Shown here one piece after another: positions 1-5,901 of a stretch of 6,635 nt of DNA. Within the stretch, counting starts at the first letter, position 1, and the number at the start of each line of letters is the position of its first letter. The notes under the pieces are model-generated. The model saw only the letters and a program-made list of their open reading frames with translations. It made no database searches and was not told the origin of the DNA. Origin of the DNA: a candidate division TA06 bacterium (lineage in GTDB: Bacteria; Ratteibacteria; UBA8468; MWAK01); the NCBI GenBank assembly GCA_022704925.1, contig JAKJFK010000097.1, positions 1 through 6,635 of the forward strand, read 5' to 3'. The position numbers and the translations under genes were made by a program.

Positions 1-68
1 TCCTGCTCAAGGGGGCGGTGCCCGGGGCCGAGGACGGCCTGCTCCAGGTTAAGAAAATCAAGGGTTGA
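1..68 (+). CDS. rplC: 50S ribosomal protein L3, C-terminal end (partial)
   Basis: The frame ending at the TGA of 66-68 reads through the left edge and gives about 21 residues, including KGAVPGAEDGLL. This matches the C-terminal signature of L3 (commonly KGAVPGPKGGLV), followed by a short basic tail. L3 is an early-assembly 50S protein that binds 23S rRNA near the peptidyl transferase centre. The gene sits immediately upstream of rplD, as expected in the S10 operon. Only the end is visible, so length and start cannot be judged. The usual Pro-Lys of the motif is Ala-Glu-Asp here, a mild variation. Identification rests on the short motif plus position. Confidence 0.9.
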   Translation, partial: LLKGAVPGAEDGLLQVKKIKG

Positions 69-91
69 TCCCGGGACGCGCTCAAATAAAA

Positions 92-712
92 ATGGAAATC
101 AAGGTTTACAATCTGGCCGGCGAGGTGGTGGGCCGCGAGGAGTTTGACACTTCCGGGCTGGCGCCGGTCAACCAGAAACTGCTCTATTACGCGGTGAACG
201 CCTACCGGGCCAACCAGCGGCAGGGTACGGCCTCCACCAAGACCCGCGGTGAAGTCTCCGGGGGCGGCCATAAACCCTGGCGCCAGAAGGGTACCGGCCG
301 GGCCCGGGTCGGTTCCAACCGTTCCCCGCTCTGGCGCAAGGGCGGAATCACCTTTGGTCCCCGGCCGCGCGATTACCGGGTGGAACTTCCGGCCAAAATG
401 CGGAGACGAGCCCAGGCCGAGGCCATCAAGGCGAAGATCATGGCCGGCAGCGTCGGCCTGCTGGAGAATCTTCAGCTGGCCGAACCCAAGACGAAGCTGG
501 TCGGCGCCTTTTTGAAGAAAAGCGGTATCTGTGGTAAAATATTACTTTTTGCCCCCCGCGACGCCGCCGATTTCCGCAGAGCGGGGCGCAACATCCCCGG
601 CATGAAGTTCGCCGACCTCCGGACAGCCGACTTTTACAGCATTCTTAACGCCGACTACCTGATTGCCCCGCATTCCGACTGGGGCGCGCTCCAGGAACGG
701 CTCAAAGCCTGA
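92..712 (+). CDS. rplD: 50S ribosomal protein L4
   Basis: L4 binds 23S rRNA and sends a long loop into the wall of the peptide exit tunnel. With the ATG at 92 the protein has 206 residues, close to the usual length, and begins [10 protein letters not shown] like most L4 proteins. The frame is open back to a TTG at 65, overlapping the rplC stop, which would add nine residues; family similarity favours 92, although neither start has a clear Shine-Dalgarno. The tunnel loop lies at about residues 50-95 and contains the conserved [12 protein letters not shown], then SPLWRKGG and FGPRPRDY. The C-terminal half ends in a normal alpha/beta domain. In E. coli L4 also represses the S10 operon through its leader, but that leader is outside this window, so regulation cannot be assessed. 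The gap to rplW is 8 bases. Confidence 0.97.
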   Translation: MEIKVYNLAGEVVGREEFDTSGLAPVNQKLLYYAVNAYRANQRQGTASTKTRGEVSGGGHKPWRQKGTGRARVGSNRSPLWRKGGITFGPRPRDYRVELPAKMRRRAQAEAIKAKIMAGSVGLLENLQLAEPKTKLVGAFLKKSGICGKILLFAPRDAADFRRAGRNIPGMKFADLRTADFYSILNADYLIAPHSDWGALQERLKA

Positions 713-720
713 GTTCCGCC

Positions 721-999
721 ATGACCGCTAATGACATTATCAGGTATCCGCTGGTGACCGAGAAGGACACCATGTACCTGCAGCCGTTGAACAAGTACGC
801 GTTCGCGGTTCAGGTCGGGGCCACCGCGCCGGAGATCGGCAAGGCGGTCGAGAAGCTTTACAAGGTCAAGGTGGTGGCGGTTCACGTCTTAAACTACCAG
901 GGCAAGACGAGACGGATGCGCAACCGGGCCGGCCGCCGGCCGGACTGGAAGAAGGCCATCGTCACCCTGCGCAAAGGAGATAAAATTGAGTTTGCGTAA
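721..999 (+). CDS. rplW: 50S ribosomal protein L23
   Basis: L23 sits at the tunnel exit and is the docking site for trigger factor and SRP. The 92-residue product has the normal bacterial size. It shows the N-terminal YPLVTEK motif (residues 9-15), NKYAFAV, and the C-terminal GRRPDWKKAIVTL, followed by GDKIEF. Glu14 in the VTEK motif corresponds to E. coli Glu18, the trigger-factor contact, and is retained. The ATG at 721 is the only sensible start; no strong Shine-Dalgarno precedes it, so translation may be coupled to rplD, which ends 8 bases upstream. The last 14 bases overlap the start of rplB. Confidence 0.97.
   Translation: MTANDIIRYPLVTEKDTMYLQPLNKYAFAVQVGATAPEIGKAVEKLYKVKVVAVHVLNYQGKTRRMRNRAGRRPDWKKAIVTLRKGDKIEFA
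975..979 (+). promoter_or_regulatory. Ribosome binding site for rplB
   Basis: AGGAG lies inside the end of rplW, six bases before the TTG at 986. It is one of the clearest Shine-Dalgarno sequences in the window and supports the non-ATG start of rplB. Confidence 0.75.
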
Positions 1000-1804
1000 G
1001 AAGCGTCCGGTAACTCCGGCCAGCCGCTTTTCGACGCTGCCGGACTTTGCCGAGATCACCCGGAAAAGCCCGGAGCGGCGTTTGTTGGAAACCCGCCGCC
1101 GCCGGGGCGGCCGCAACAGCCAGGGCCGGGTTACCGTGCGCCATCGGGGCGGCGGCCACCGGCACCATTACCGGATCATTGATTTCGTGGGCGGCAAGAC
1201 CCTGACGGGCCGGGTGCTGGGCATCGAGTACGATCCGAACCGGAGCGCCCGGATCGCCCTGGTCGTCTTCCCGGACGGCGAAAAGCGTTACATTCTGGCC
1301 ACCCAGGAGATGAAGGACGGCGCCCTGGTTTCCTGCGGCGCCGAAGCCCAGCCGGCATCGGGTAACCGCCTGCCGCTGCGCTCGATCCCGGAAGGGAGCA
1401 ACGTCTGCTGCCTGGAATTGCGCCCGGGCCTGGGGGGCAAGCTGGTCCGCTCGGCCGGCGCCACCGCGGTTCTGATGGCCAAGACCGAAAAGGCGGCCCA
1501 GATCAAGCTGCCCTCGGGCGAAATACGACTTTTTGACCTGGATTGCCAGGCCACCATCGGTTCCATCAGCAATTCCGAGCATCGTTACGAGTCGCTGGGC
1601 AAGGCCGGCCGGGTCCGCTGGACTGGGCGCCGGCCGAAGGTGCGCGGCGTGGTTATGAACCCGGTCGACCACCCGCTGGGCGGCGGCGAGGGCAAGAGTT
1701 CCGGCGGCCGGCCGCCGACCTCGCCCTGGGGTAAGCCGGAAGGGGTCAAGACCCGCGACCGGCGCCGCCATTCCCGGAAAATGATCGTCAAGCGCCGCAA
1801 GTAA
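986..1804 (+). CDS. rplB: 50S ribosomal protein L2
   Basis: L2 is a primary 23S rRNA binder needed for subunit association and for peptidyl transferase activity. The product has 272 residues, the usual length. Visible motifs in order are GGRNSQGRVTVRHRGGGH (about 41-58), YRIIDF, EYDPNRSARIAL (81-92), GEKRYILA, RSAGA, LPSGEIRL, GKAGRVRW, and the C-terminal NPVDHPLGGGEG (226-237) followed by SPWGKP and a basic tail. The start is a TTG at 986, supported by AGGAG six bases upstream and by an N-terminus (SLRKKRPVTPASRF) that matches the family. It overlaps rplW by 14 bases, implying translational coupling. The usually conserved His at position 231 of the DHPHGGG motif is Leu here; Asp228 and His229 are kept. 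The reading frame is intact throughout. Confidence 0.97.
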   Translation: MSLRKKRPVTPASRFSTLPDFAEITRKSPERRLLETRRRRGGRNSQGRVTVRHRGGGHRHHYRIIDFVGGKTLTGRVLGIEYDPNRSARIALVVFPDGEKRYILATQEMKDGALVSCGAEAQPASGNRLPLRSIPEGSNVCCLELRPGLGGKLVRSAGATAVLMAKTEKAAQIKLPSGEIRLFDLDCQATIGSISNSEHRYESLGKAGRVRWTGRRPKVRGVVMNPVDHPLGGGEGKSSGGRPPTSPWGKPEGVKTRDRRRHSRKMIVKRRK

Positions 1805-1818
1805 CCGGGCGATCTTAC

Positions 1819-1829
1819 GGAGGCAGGAG
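1819..1829 (+). promoter_or_regulatory. Ribosome binding site for rpsS (tandem)
   Basis: The 30-base rplB-rpsS gap holds GGAGG (1819-1823) and AGGAG (1825-1829). The second is five bases from the ATG at 1835, the first eleven. This is the strongest ribosome binding region in the window; most other genes have weak sites. Confidence 0.75.
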
Positions 1830-1834
1830 AAAAG

Positions 1835-2119
1835 ATGTCTCGTTCACTCAAGAAAGGGCCGCAGGTAGACCCGAAGCTGCTCAAGAAGATCGCGGCGGTC
1901 CGGGCCAGCGGCCGGAAGGAAGTCATCAAAACCTGGCGGCGTTCCAGCCAGATCAGCCCGGAGTTCGTCGGCATGACGCTGGGCATTCACAACGGCCGGA
2001 CTTTCATCCAGGTTTATATTACTGAAAACATGGTGGGCCACCGGCTCGGGGAGTTTTCGCCGACCCGGGTCTTCCGCCATCACGGCGCCCACACGGAACG
2101 GTCGCTTTCCAAGACCTAA
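1835..2119 (+). CDS. rpsS: 30S ribosomal protein S19
   Basis: S19 lies in the 30S head next to S13 and contacts the A-site finger side of the 50S and the tRNA region. The 94-residue product is of normal size. It begins [12 protein letters not shown], where most bacteria have Phe in place of Gln10. The core [17 protein letters not shown] (30-46), IHNGRTF, and [19 protein letters not shown] (60-78) are all typical. The C-terminus ends in a His-rich stretch and a short basic tail. The ATG at 1835 has a strong tandem Shine-Dalgarno. It lies 30 bases after rplB and 26 before rplV. Confidence 0.97.
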   Translation: MSRSLKKGPQVDPKLLKKIAAVRASGRKEVIKTWRRSSQISPEFVGMTLGIHNGRTFIQVYITENMVGHRLGEFSPTRVFRHHGAHTERSLSKT

Positions 2120-2145
2120 AAATACATCAATCCGGACAGAGAACG

Positions 2146-2490
2146 ATGGCCGAAGTAATCGCAAAATCGAAGTACATCAGGATCAGCCCGCAGAAGGCGC
2201 AGGAGATCGTCCTGCTGCTTCGCGGCAAGACGCCCCAGGAGGCGCTCCAGGTTCTGAAGAACGTCTACAAGCGGCCGGCGCGCCATGTCGCCAAGACAAT
2301 CGCCTCGGCCCTGGCCAACGTCCGGTCCCGGAAGCTGGAGGAATCGAACTTCCGGTTCAAGACGCTGGTGGTGGAACAAGGGCCGATGTTGAAGCGTTCC
2401 CGGGCGGCTTCCATGGGCCGGGCGGTTTCGGTACTGCACCGGACTTCACACATTAAAGTGATTCTGACGGACGAATGGGACAAAAAGTAA
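2146..2490 (+). CDS. rplV: 50S ribosomal protein L22
   Basis: L22 contacts all six domains of 23S rRNA, and its long beta-hairpin lines the exit tunnel at the constriction where macrolides bind. The product has 114 residues, slightly longer than the 110 of E. coli. The N-terminal helical part (IRISPQKAQEIVLLLRGK, 11-28) and SALANVRSRK are typical. The hairpin runs from about residue 75 to 105, with GPMLKR and RTSHIKV conserved. The tip, residues 85-90, reads SRAASM, where E. coli has IMPRAK, so the usual Pro-Arg is Ala-Ala. No Shine-Dalgarno is obvious upstream. The final 16 bases overlap rpsC. Confidence 0.96.
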   Translation: MAEVIAKSKYIRISPQKAQEIVLLLRGKTPQEALQVLKNVYKRPARHVAKTIASALANVRSRKLEESNFRFKTLVVEQGPMLKRSRAASMGRAVSVLHRTSHIKVILTDEWDKK

Positions 2491-3110
2491 TTCCGACGGC
2501 ATTGCGGCTGGGTTACATTGAGGGCTGGCGCTCCAACTGGTTCCAGCACCGGCGCCTGGGTCCGTCCATCCTGGAAGACTACAAGGTCCGGGCTTATCTC
2601 CAGAAGCGCTTCCCCGAAAGCGGCATCACCCGGATCGACATCGACCGGCTGGTCGATATGATCCGCATCAAGATCCGGGCCTCGCGCCCCGGCCTGATCA
2701 TCGGCCGCAAGGGGGCCGAGATCAATAACGTCAGCAAGGAACTGCAGGCGCTCTGCAACAAGAATGTCACCGTGGACGTCAGCGAAGTCACCAATTCCTC
2801 GGTGGACGCCGCTTTCCTGGCCCAGAGCATCGCCCAGCAGATATCCCGGCGCGGCACCTCCTACCGGTTTGTCTGCAAGAAGACGATTGAGAATGCCATG
2901 CAGCGGGGCGCCAACGGGGTGAAGATAAAGATTTCCGGCCGGCTGGCCGGCGCCGAGATCAGCCGTTCCGAAAGCTACAAGGACGGCACCATCCCCCTGC
3001 ACACGCTTTCGGCCATCATCGATTACGCCCAGACTACGGCCCATACGACCTACGGCGCCATCGGCGTCAAGGTCTGGCTGTACCGGGGCGACGCCAAGGA
3101 AAAAGCCTGA
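2475..3110 (+). CDS. rpsC: 30S ribosomal protein S3
   Basis: S3 forms part of the mRNA entry channel on the 30S head and, with S4 and S5, is credited with the ribosome's mRNA helicase activity. The 211-residue product lacks the long basic C-terminal tail of E. coli S3 (233 residues) but matches many other bacteria. It begins MGQKVIPTALRLG; Ile6 replaces the usual His or Asn. The KH domain holds RPGLIIGRKGAEI (71-83) with an intact GxxG. The C-terminal domain shows SGRLAGAEI (154-162), PLHTL and HTTYGAIGVKVW. Unusual residues include Phe132, where E. coli has helicase-linked Arg132, and several changes at 165-184. The ATG at 2475 lies inside rplV and overlaps it by 16 bases, so coupling is likely. 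The frame is unbroken. Confidence 0.96.
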   Translation: MGQKVIPTALRLGYIEGWRSNWFQHRRLGPSILEDYKVRAYLQKRFPESGITRIDIDRLVDMIRIKIRASRPGLIIGRKGAEINNVSKELQALCNKNVTVDVSEVTNSSVDAAFLAQSIAQQISRRGTSYRFVCKKTIENAMQRGANGVKIKISGRLAGAEISRSESYKDGTIPLHTLSAIIDYAQTTAHTTYGAIGVKVWLYRGDAKEKA

Positions 3111-3114
3111 ATTC

Positions 3115-3119
3115 AAGGA
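3115..3119 (+). promoter_or_regulatory. Ribosome binding site for rplP
   Basis: AAGGA lies in the 17-base gap after rpsC, eight bases before the ATG at 3128, a normal Shine-Dalgarno spacing. Confidence 0.65.
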
Positions 3120-3127
3120 CCTGAAAA

Positions 3128-3535
3128 ATGCCGTTGATTCCCAAGCGCGTAAAGCATCGCCACATGCACGGCGGCCGGACCCGGGGCCGGGCCCTGACCG
3201 GCAACCGGCTTTCCTTCGGAGAGTATGGCCTGCTGGCCCTGGAGCCCGGCTATTTCAACGAGCGCCAGCTGGAAGCCGCCCGTGTGGCCATCACCCACCA
3301 CCTCAAGGGAAAGGGCAAGCTCTGGATCCGGGTCTTCCCGGACCGGCCGATCACCGGAAAGCCGGCCGAGACCCGGATGGGCAAGGGCAAGGGCGACCTG
3401 AAGTGCTGGACGGCGCGCATCCTGCCCGGACGGGTGATCGTGGAACTTACCGGTGTTGATCTGGAACTGGCCCGGTCGGCCTTGAAACTGGCCGCGGGCA
3501 AGCTTCCGTTGCCGACGCGGGTGATCTCCAGATGA
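3128..3535 (+). CDS. rplP: 50S ribosomal protein L16
   Basis: L16 binds 23S rRNA near the A site and helps position aminoacyl-tRNA; it is needed late in 50S assembly. The 135-residue product is normal in length. Motifs in order are PKRVKHR (5-11), [19 protein letters not shown] (30-40), [35 protein letters not shown] (65-89), and LPGRVIVEL. Arg83 in the ETRMGKGKG loop corresponds to E. coli Arg81, the site hydroxylated by YcfD/RoxA; whether it is modified here cannot be known. The N-terminal part is His-rich (HRHMHGG). The stop overlaps the rpmC start in an ATGA. Confidence 0.97.
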   Translation: MPLIPKRVKHRHMHGGRTRGRALTGNRLSFGEYGLLALEPGYFNERQLEAARVAITHHLKGKGKLWIRVFPDRPITGKPAETRMGKGKGDLKCWTARILPGRVIVELTGVDLELARSALKLAAGKLPLPTRVISR

Positions 3536-3732
3536 AACGAAACGATTTCCAGGAGTTGCAGAAACTGGGTCCGCTGGAGTTGCGCGAGCGGGTGGATAGC
3601 CTGAAGGCCGAATACTACCGGCTGAGATTCCAGCAGAAGATGGGTCAGCTCAAGGAGACGGCCTCCCTGGGCAGCGTCCGCCGGGACATTGCGCGGGTCA
3701 TGACTCTTCTGAACCAGAAACAGAAAGGTTAA
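3532..3732 (+). CDS. rpmC: 50S ribosomal protein L29
   Basis: L29 is a small two-helix protein beside L23 at the tunnel exit. The 66-residue product is of usual size and mostly helical. It shows the family pattern of [18 protein letters not shown] in the first helix, then [10 protein letters not shown] (31-40) and [17 protein letters not shown] in the second helix. The start ATG at 3532 overlaps the rplP stop by four bases (ATGA), typical of stop-start coupling. No strong Shine-Dalgarno is seen inside rplP. The gene is followed after 23 bases by rpsQ. Confidence 0.95.
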   Translation: MKRNDFQELQKLGPLELRERVDSLKAEYYRLRFQQKMGQLKETASLGSVRRDIARVMTLLNQKQKG

Positions 3733-3755
3733 CCCCAGTCGGCGGGGATTAAAAG

Positions 3756-4001
3756 ATGAAAAGGCAAGAATCAGGCACGGTTGTCAGCGATCGGATGGAC
3801 AAGACCCGGGTGGTGGTGGTGGAGCGGCTTATCCGCCATCCGCTTTACCAGCGGGAGATGCGCCGGCGCACCCGTTACAAGGTGCACGATCCCAAGAACG
3901 AAAGTCATACCGGCGACCGGGTCCTGATCGAAGAGTTCCGGCCGATCAGCCGGGACAAGAGCTGGCGATTGCTGAGCATCATCAAGAAAGGTTCGGAATA
4001 A
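3756..4001 (+). CDS. rpsQ: 30S ribosomal protein S17
   Basis: S17 is a primary 16S rRNA binder of the 30S body with an OB fold. The product has 81 residues, typical of short bacterial forms. It shows [18 protein letters not shown] (7-24), HPLYQ, the long loop [14 protein letters not shown], and [20 protein letters not shown] (53-72). The ATG at 3756 follows a 23-base gap with only a weak purine stretch. It is the last gene of the classical S10 operon, but rplN starts one base after its stop, so there is no operon boundary here. Confidence 0.96.
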   Translation: MKRQESGTVVSDRMDKTRVVVVERLIRHPLYQREMRRRTRYKVHDPKNESHTGDRVLIEEFRPISRDKSWRLLSIIKKGSE

Positions 4002-4002
4002 A

Positions 4003-4371
4003 ATGGTTCAACTGAGGACAATCCTGGAGGTCGCCGACAACACCGGGGCCAAGAAGATCATGTGCTTCGGCGTCCTCGGCGGCAGCCGGAAGCGGGTGGC
4101 CCGGGTCGGCGACATCATCAAGGCCTCGGTCAAGGACGCCCTGCCCAACGGCACGGTCAAGCGGCGGGAGGTGGTTCGGGCGGTGGTGGTCCGGACGAAG
4201 GCGCATATCCGCCGGCCGGACGGGTCCTATCTTTCATTCGACCACAACAGCGCCGTGATCATCGACGATGACGGCAATCCGCGCGGCACCCGGGTTTTCG
4301 GTCCGGTGGCGCGCGAGCTGCGCGATAAGAACTTCACCAAGATAATCTCACTGGCTCCGGAAGTCCTATGA
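4003..4371 (+). CDS. rplN: 50S ribosomal protein L14
   Basis: L14 lies on the 50S interface, forms bridges to 16S rRNA and is the binding site of the silencing factor RsfS. The 122-residue length is exactly the common bacterial one. Motifs include [11 protein letters not shown] (8-18), [22 protein letters not shown] (35-48), VRTK, RRPDGSY, and the C-terminal [30 protein letters not shown] region, all well conserved. The ATG follows the rpsQ stop by one base; AAAGG inside rpsQ (3987-3991) may serve as its ribosome binding site. In E. coli this gene begins the spc operon with its own promoter; no room for one exists here. It overlaps rplX by four bases. Confidence 0.98.
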   Translation: MVQLRTILEVADNTGAKKIMCFGVLGGSRKRVARVGDIIKASVKDALPNGTVKRREVVRAVVVRTKAHIRRPDGSYLSFDHNSAVIIDDDGNPRGTRVFGPVARELRDKNFTKIISLAPEVL

Positions 4372-4694
4372 AATTAAGAAAAGGCGATTTCGTTCTGGTT
4401 GCCAAGGGCAAGGACGCCGGCAAAAAAGGCCGGGTGCTCCGGGTTTATCCGGAGGCCAACCGGGCCCTGGTCGAGGGAATCAACTTCGTCAAGCGCCACC
4501 TGCGTCCCGGCCGGGTCGAACGGCAGGGCGGCATCGTTCAGAAGGAGATGCCGGTGGCCATTCCCAACCTCCGCTACTTCTGCCTGAAATGCAACCAGGC
4601 GACCCGGGTCGGCTTCAAGTTCCTCGGCGATTCGAAGGTGCGCTGCTGCCGGAAGTGCGGCGAGATCATCGAAACCAAGTCCACGACGGCTTGA
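4368..4694 (+). CDS. rplX: 50S ribosomal protein L24, zinc-ribbon form
   Basis: L24 is an assembly initiator of the 50S, located near the tunnel exit. The 108-residue product starts with the KOW motif ([26 protein letters not shown], residues 1-26), followed by [10 protein letters not shown] and [10 protein letters not shown]. The C-terminal part carries Cys72-x2-Cys75 and Cys94-x2-Cys97, a likely zinc ribbon, with an extra adjacent Cys93. E. coli L24 lacks these cysteines, so this is the metal-binding type seen in many other bacteria. The start overlaps the rplN stop (ATGA), with GGAAG four bases upstream as a weak site. Confidence 0.97.
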   Translation: MKLRKGDFVLVAKGKDAGKKGRVLRVYPEANRALVEGINFVKRHLRPGRVERQGGIVQKEMPVAIPNLRYFCLKCNQATRVGFKFLGDSKVRCCRKCGEIIETKSTTA

Positions 4695-4707
4695 GTAAAA
4701 AGGCAAA

Positions 4708-5253
4708 ATGGCACGTTTACTGGATAAATACAAGAAAGAGATCATCGCCCGGTTGACCGAGCAGTTCAAGTATTCCAACCAGATGGCGGTGCCGAAGCTG
4801 ACCAAGATCGTGGTCAGTGTCGGCCTGGGCAAGATCGGCAAAGAGGAGAAGGTGGTCGAGGAGATCCTGGGCGGCCTGACGGCCATCACCGGTCAGAAGC
4901 CGGTAATGCGCCGGGCGCGCAAGTCGATCGCCGGCTTCAACCTGCGCACCAACGATCTGGTGGGGGCCTTCGTGACCCTGCGCGGCCAGCGGATGTACGA
5001 ATTTCTGGACCGGCTGGTCTCCTTTGCCCTGCCCCGGGTGCGCGACTTCCGCGGCTTGCCCAAGACCGGGTTCGACCGGGCCGGCAACTACAGTTTCGGA
5101 CTCAACGAACAGACCATTTTCCCGGAGATCGACTTTAACAAGGTGACCAAGGTCTTCGGAATGAACATCAACCTGGTGACCAGCGCCAGGAACCGGCAGG
5201 AAGCCGAACCGCTCCTGACGATGCTGGGATTGCCCCTGGAAAAAGAAGAGTAA
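4708..5253 (+). CDS. rplE: 50S ribosomal protein L5
   Basis: L5 binds 5S rRNA in the central protuberance and contacts P-site tRNA. The product has 181 residues, the usual length. Characteristic segments are VPKLTKIVVSVGLG (28-41), ITGQKPVMRRARKSIAGFNLR (60-80), VTLRGQRMYEFLDRL (89-103), ALPRVRDFRG (107-116), FDRAGNYSFGL, EQTIFPEIDF, and a C-terminal helix ending LLTMLGLPLEKEE. A purine run with AAGG precedes the ATG at 4708. In E. coli the S8 repressor site lies around this gene start; I could not recognise an equivalent structure here. It is followed after 6 bases by rpsN. Confidence 0.97.
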   Translation: MARLLDKYKKEIIARLTEQFKYSNQMAVPKLTKIVVSVGLGKIGKEEKVVEEILGGLTAITGQKPVMRRARKSIAGFNLRTNDLVGAFVTLRGQRMYEFLDRLVSFALPRVRDFRGLPKTGFDRAGNYSFGLNEQTIFPEIDFNKVTKVFGMNINLVTSARNRQEAEPLLTMLGLPLEKEE

Positions 5254-5259
5254 TCGTCC

Positions 5260-5442
5260 ATGGCCAAGAAGTCGATGATCATCAAGAACCAGCACCCGAA
5301 GTACAAGGTGCGCCAGCGAAACCGCTGTTGCATTTGCGGCCGGCCGCGCGGGTACATGCGCCGTTTCAGCCTCTGCCGCATCTGCTTCCGAGAACTGGCC
5401 AGCAAGGGATTCATCCCGGGCGTGGTCAAGGCCAGCTGGTAA
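5260..5442 (+). CDS. rpsN: 30S ribosomal protein S14, zinc-binding short type
   Basis: S14 sits in the 30S head near S3 and S19. At 60 residues this is the short zinc-dependent form (about 61), not the 101-residue zinc-free form of E. coli. It begins MAKKSMIIK, then has Cys23-x2-Cys26 (with extra Cys24) and Cys39-x2-Cys42 as the metal ligands. The C-terminal [21 protein letters not shown] region is the family signature. Some databases call this form rpsZ. The gap from rplE is only 6 bases and no strong Shine-Dalgarno is seen, so translation is probably coupled to rplE. Confidence 0.97.
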   Translation: MAKKSMIIKNQHPKYKVRQRNRCCICGRPRGYMRRFSLCRICFRELASKGFIPGVVKASW

Positions 5443-5456
5443 TTCCCCAACAAGTT

Positions 5457-5463
5457 AAAGGTG
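5457..5463 (+). promoter_or_regulatory. Probable ribosome binding site for rpsH
   Basis: AAAGGTG lies in the 27-base gap between rpsN and rpsH, six bases before the ATG at 5470. It is a good match to the anti-Shine-Dalgarno complement AAGGAGGTG in its two outer parts only, hence moderate strength. Confidence 0.5.
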
Positions 5464-5469
5464 TAACGG

Positions 5470-5871
5470 ATGGTAACCGATCCTATCGCTGATTTGCTGA
5501 CGCGGATCAAGAACGGCGGCCTGGCTCGAAAGCCGGTCATCAGGATCCCGTACTCGGTCTTCAAGGAAGACATCCTCAAGGTGCTGGCCGACCAGGGATT
5601 CATCGCCAGCTACGCGGTGGAAGCGGATGGCAAGAAGAAGAACCTGTCCGTTTGGCTCAAGTACCGTCCCAACAGCACCCGCAGCGTCATCCAGGCAGTG
5701 GAAATCAAAAGCCGCGCCAGCCAGCGGATTTACGTTACCCAGCAGGACCTCAAGCGCCTGATCCGGGGCCGCCAGAAGATCGGTATCCTCTCCACTTCCC
5801 AGGGTGTGATTTCGCACCGGGACGCCCTCCGGAAGCGGGTGGGCGGAGAGTTGCTGGCCGTCATCTGGTAA
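5470..5871 (+). CDS. rpsH: 30S ribosomal protein S8
   Basis: S8 is a primary binder of the 16S rRNA central domain; in E. coli it also represses the spc operon. The 133-residue product is of normal length. It opens with DPIADLLTRIKNG (4-16), has IPYSVFKEDILKVLADQGFI (26-45), LKYRPN, and ends ILSTSQGVISHRDALRKRVGGELLAVIW-like (106-133), matching the STSxGV RNA-binding core. Two usually conserved stretches differ: the family SKPGLR is SRASQR at 81-86, and the GLG before the STS core is RQK at 101-103. The frame is intact and flanking motifs are good, so I read this as divergence, not decay. A gap of 30 bases separates it from rplF. Confidence 0.95.
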   Translation: MVTDPIADLLTRIKNGGLARKPVIRIPYSVFKEDILKVLADQGFIASYAVEADGKKKNLSVWLKYRPNSTRSVIQAVEIKSRASQRIYVTQQDLKRLIRGRQKIGILSTSQGVISHRDALRKRVGGELLAVIW

Positions 5872-5901
5872 ACGGCGGGGTCCACAACCCGGAACTTTAA
5901 C

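Noticed and set aside
65-91. Upstream TTG start for rplD overlapping the rplC stop
   Set aside because: It would add nine residues (MIPGRAQIK) not expected in L4, whereas the ATG at 92 gives the usual MEIKVYNL start. The overlap is suggestive of coupling, but family length favours 92.
925-950. GC-rich near-palindrome of alternating ggcc/ccgg in rplW
   Set aside because: It encodes the conserved NRAGRRPDW segment of L23. The pattern follows from Gly/Arg/Ala/Pro codons in GC-rich DNA and is not a perfect inverted repeat, nor followed by a T run.
962-1771. Antisense open frame of 269 codons opposite rplB
   Set aside because: The product is Ala/Arg/Gly-rich low-complexity sequence mirroring L2 codons; nothing supports translation.
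1805-1834. Possible terminator or promoter in the rplB-rpsS gap
   Set aside because: The gap is only 30 bases, largely a ribosome binding region, with no stem plus T run and no promoter-like boxes.
2265-3116. Antisense open frame of 283 codons opposite rplV and rpsC
   Set aside because: It is a shadow of conserved genes on the + strand, with biased composition and no recognisable motif.
4680-4720. Possible S8 translational-repressor site at the rplX-rplE junction, as in E. coli
   Set aside because: I looked for a helix 21-like structure around the rplE start and saw no convincing stem. RNA folding and covariation would be needed.
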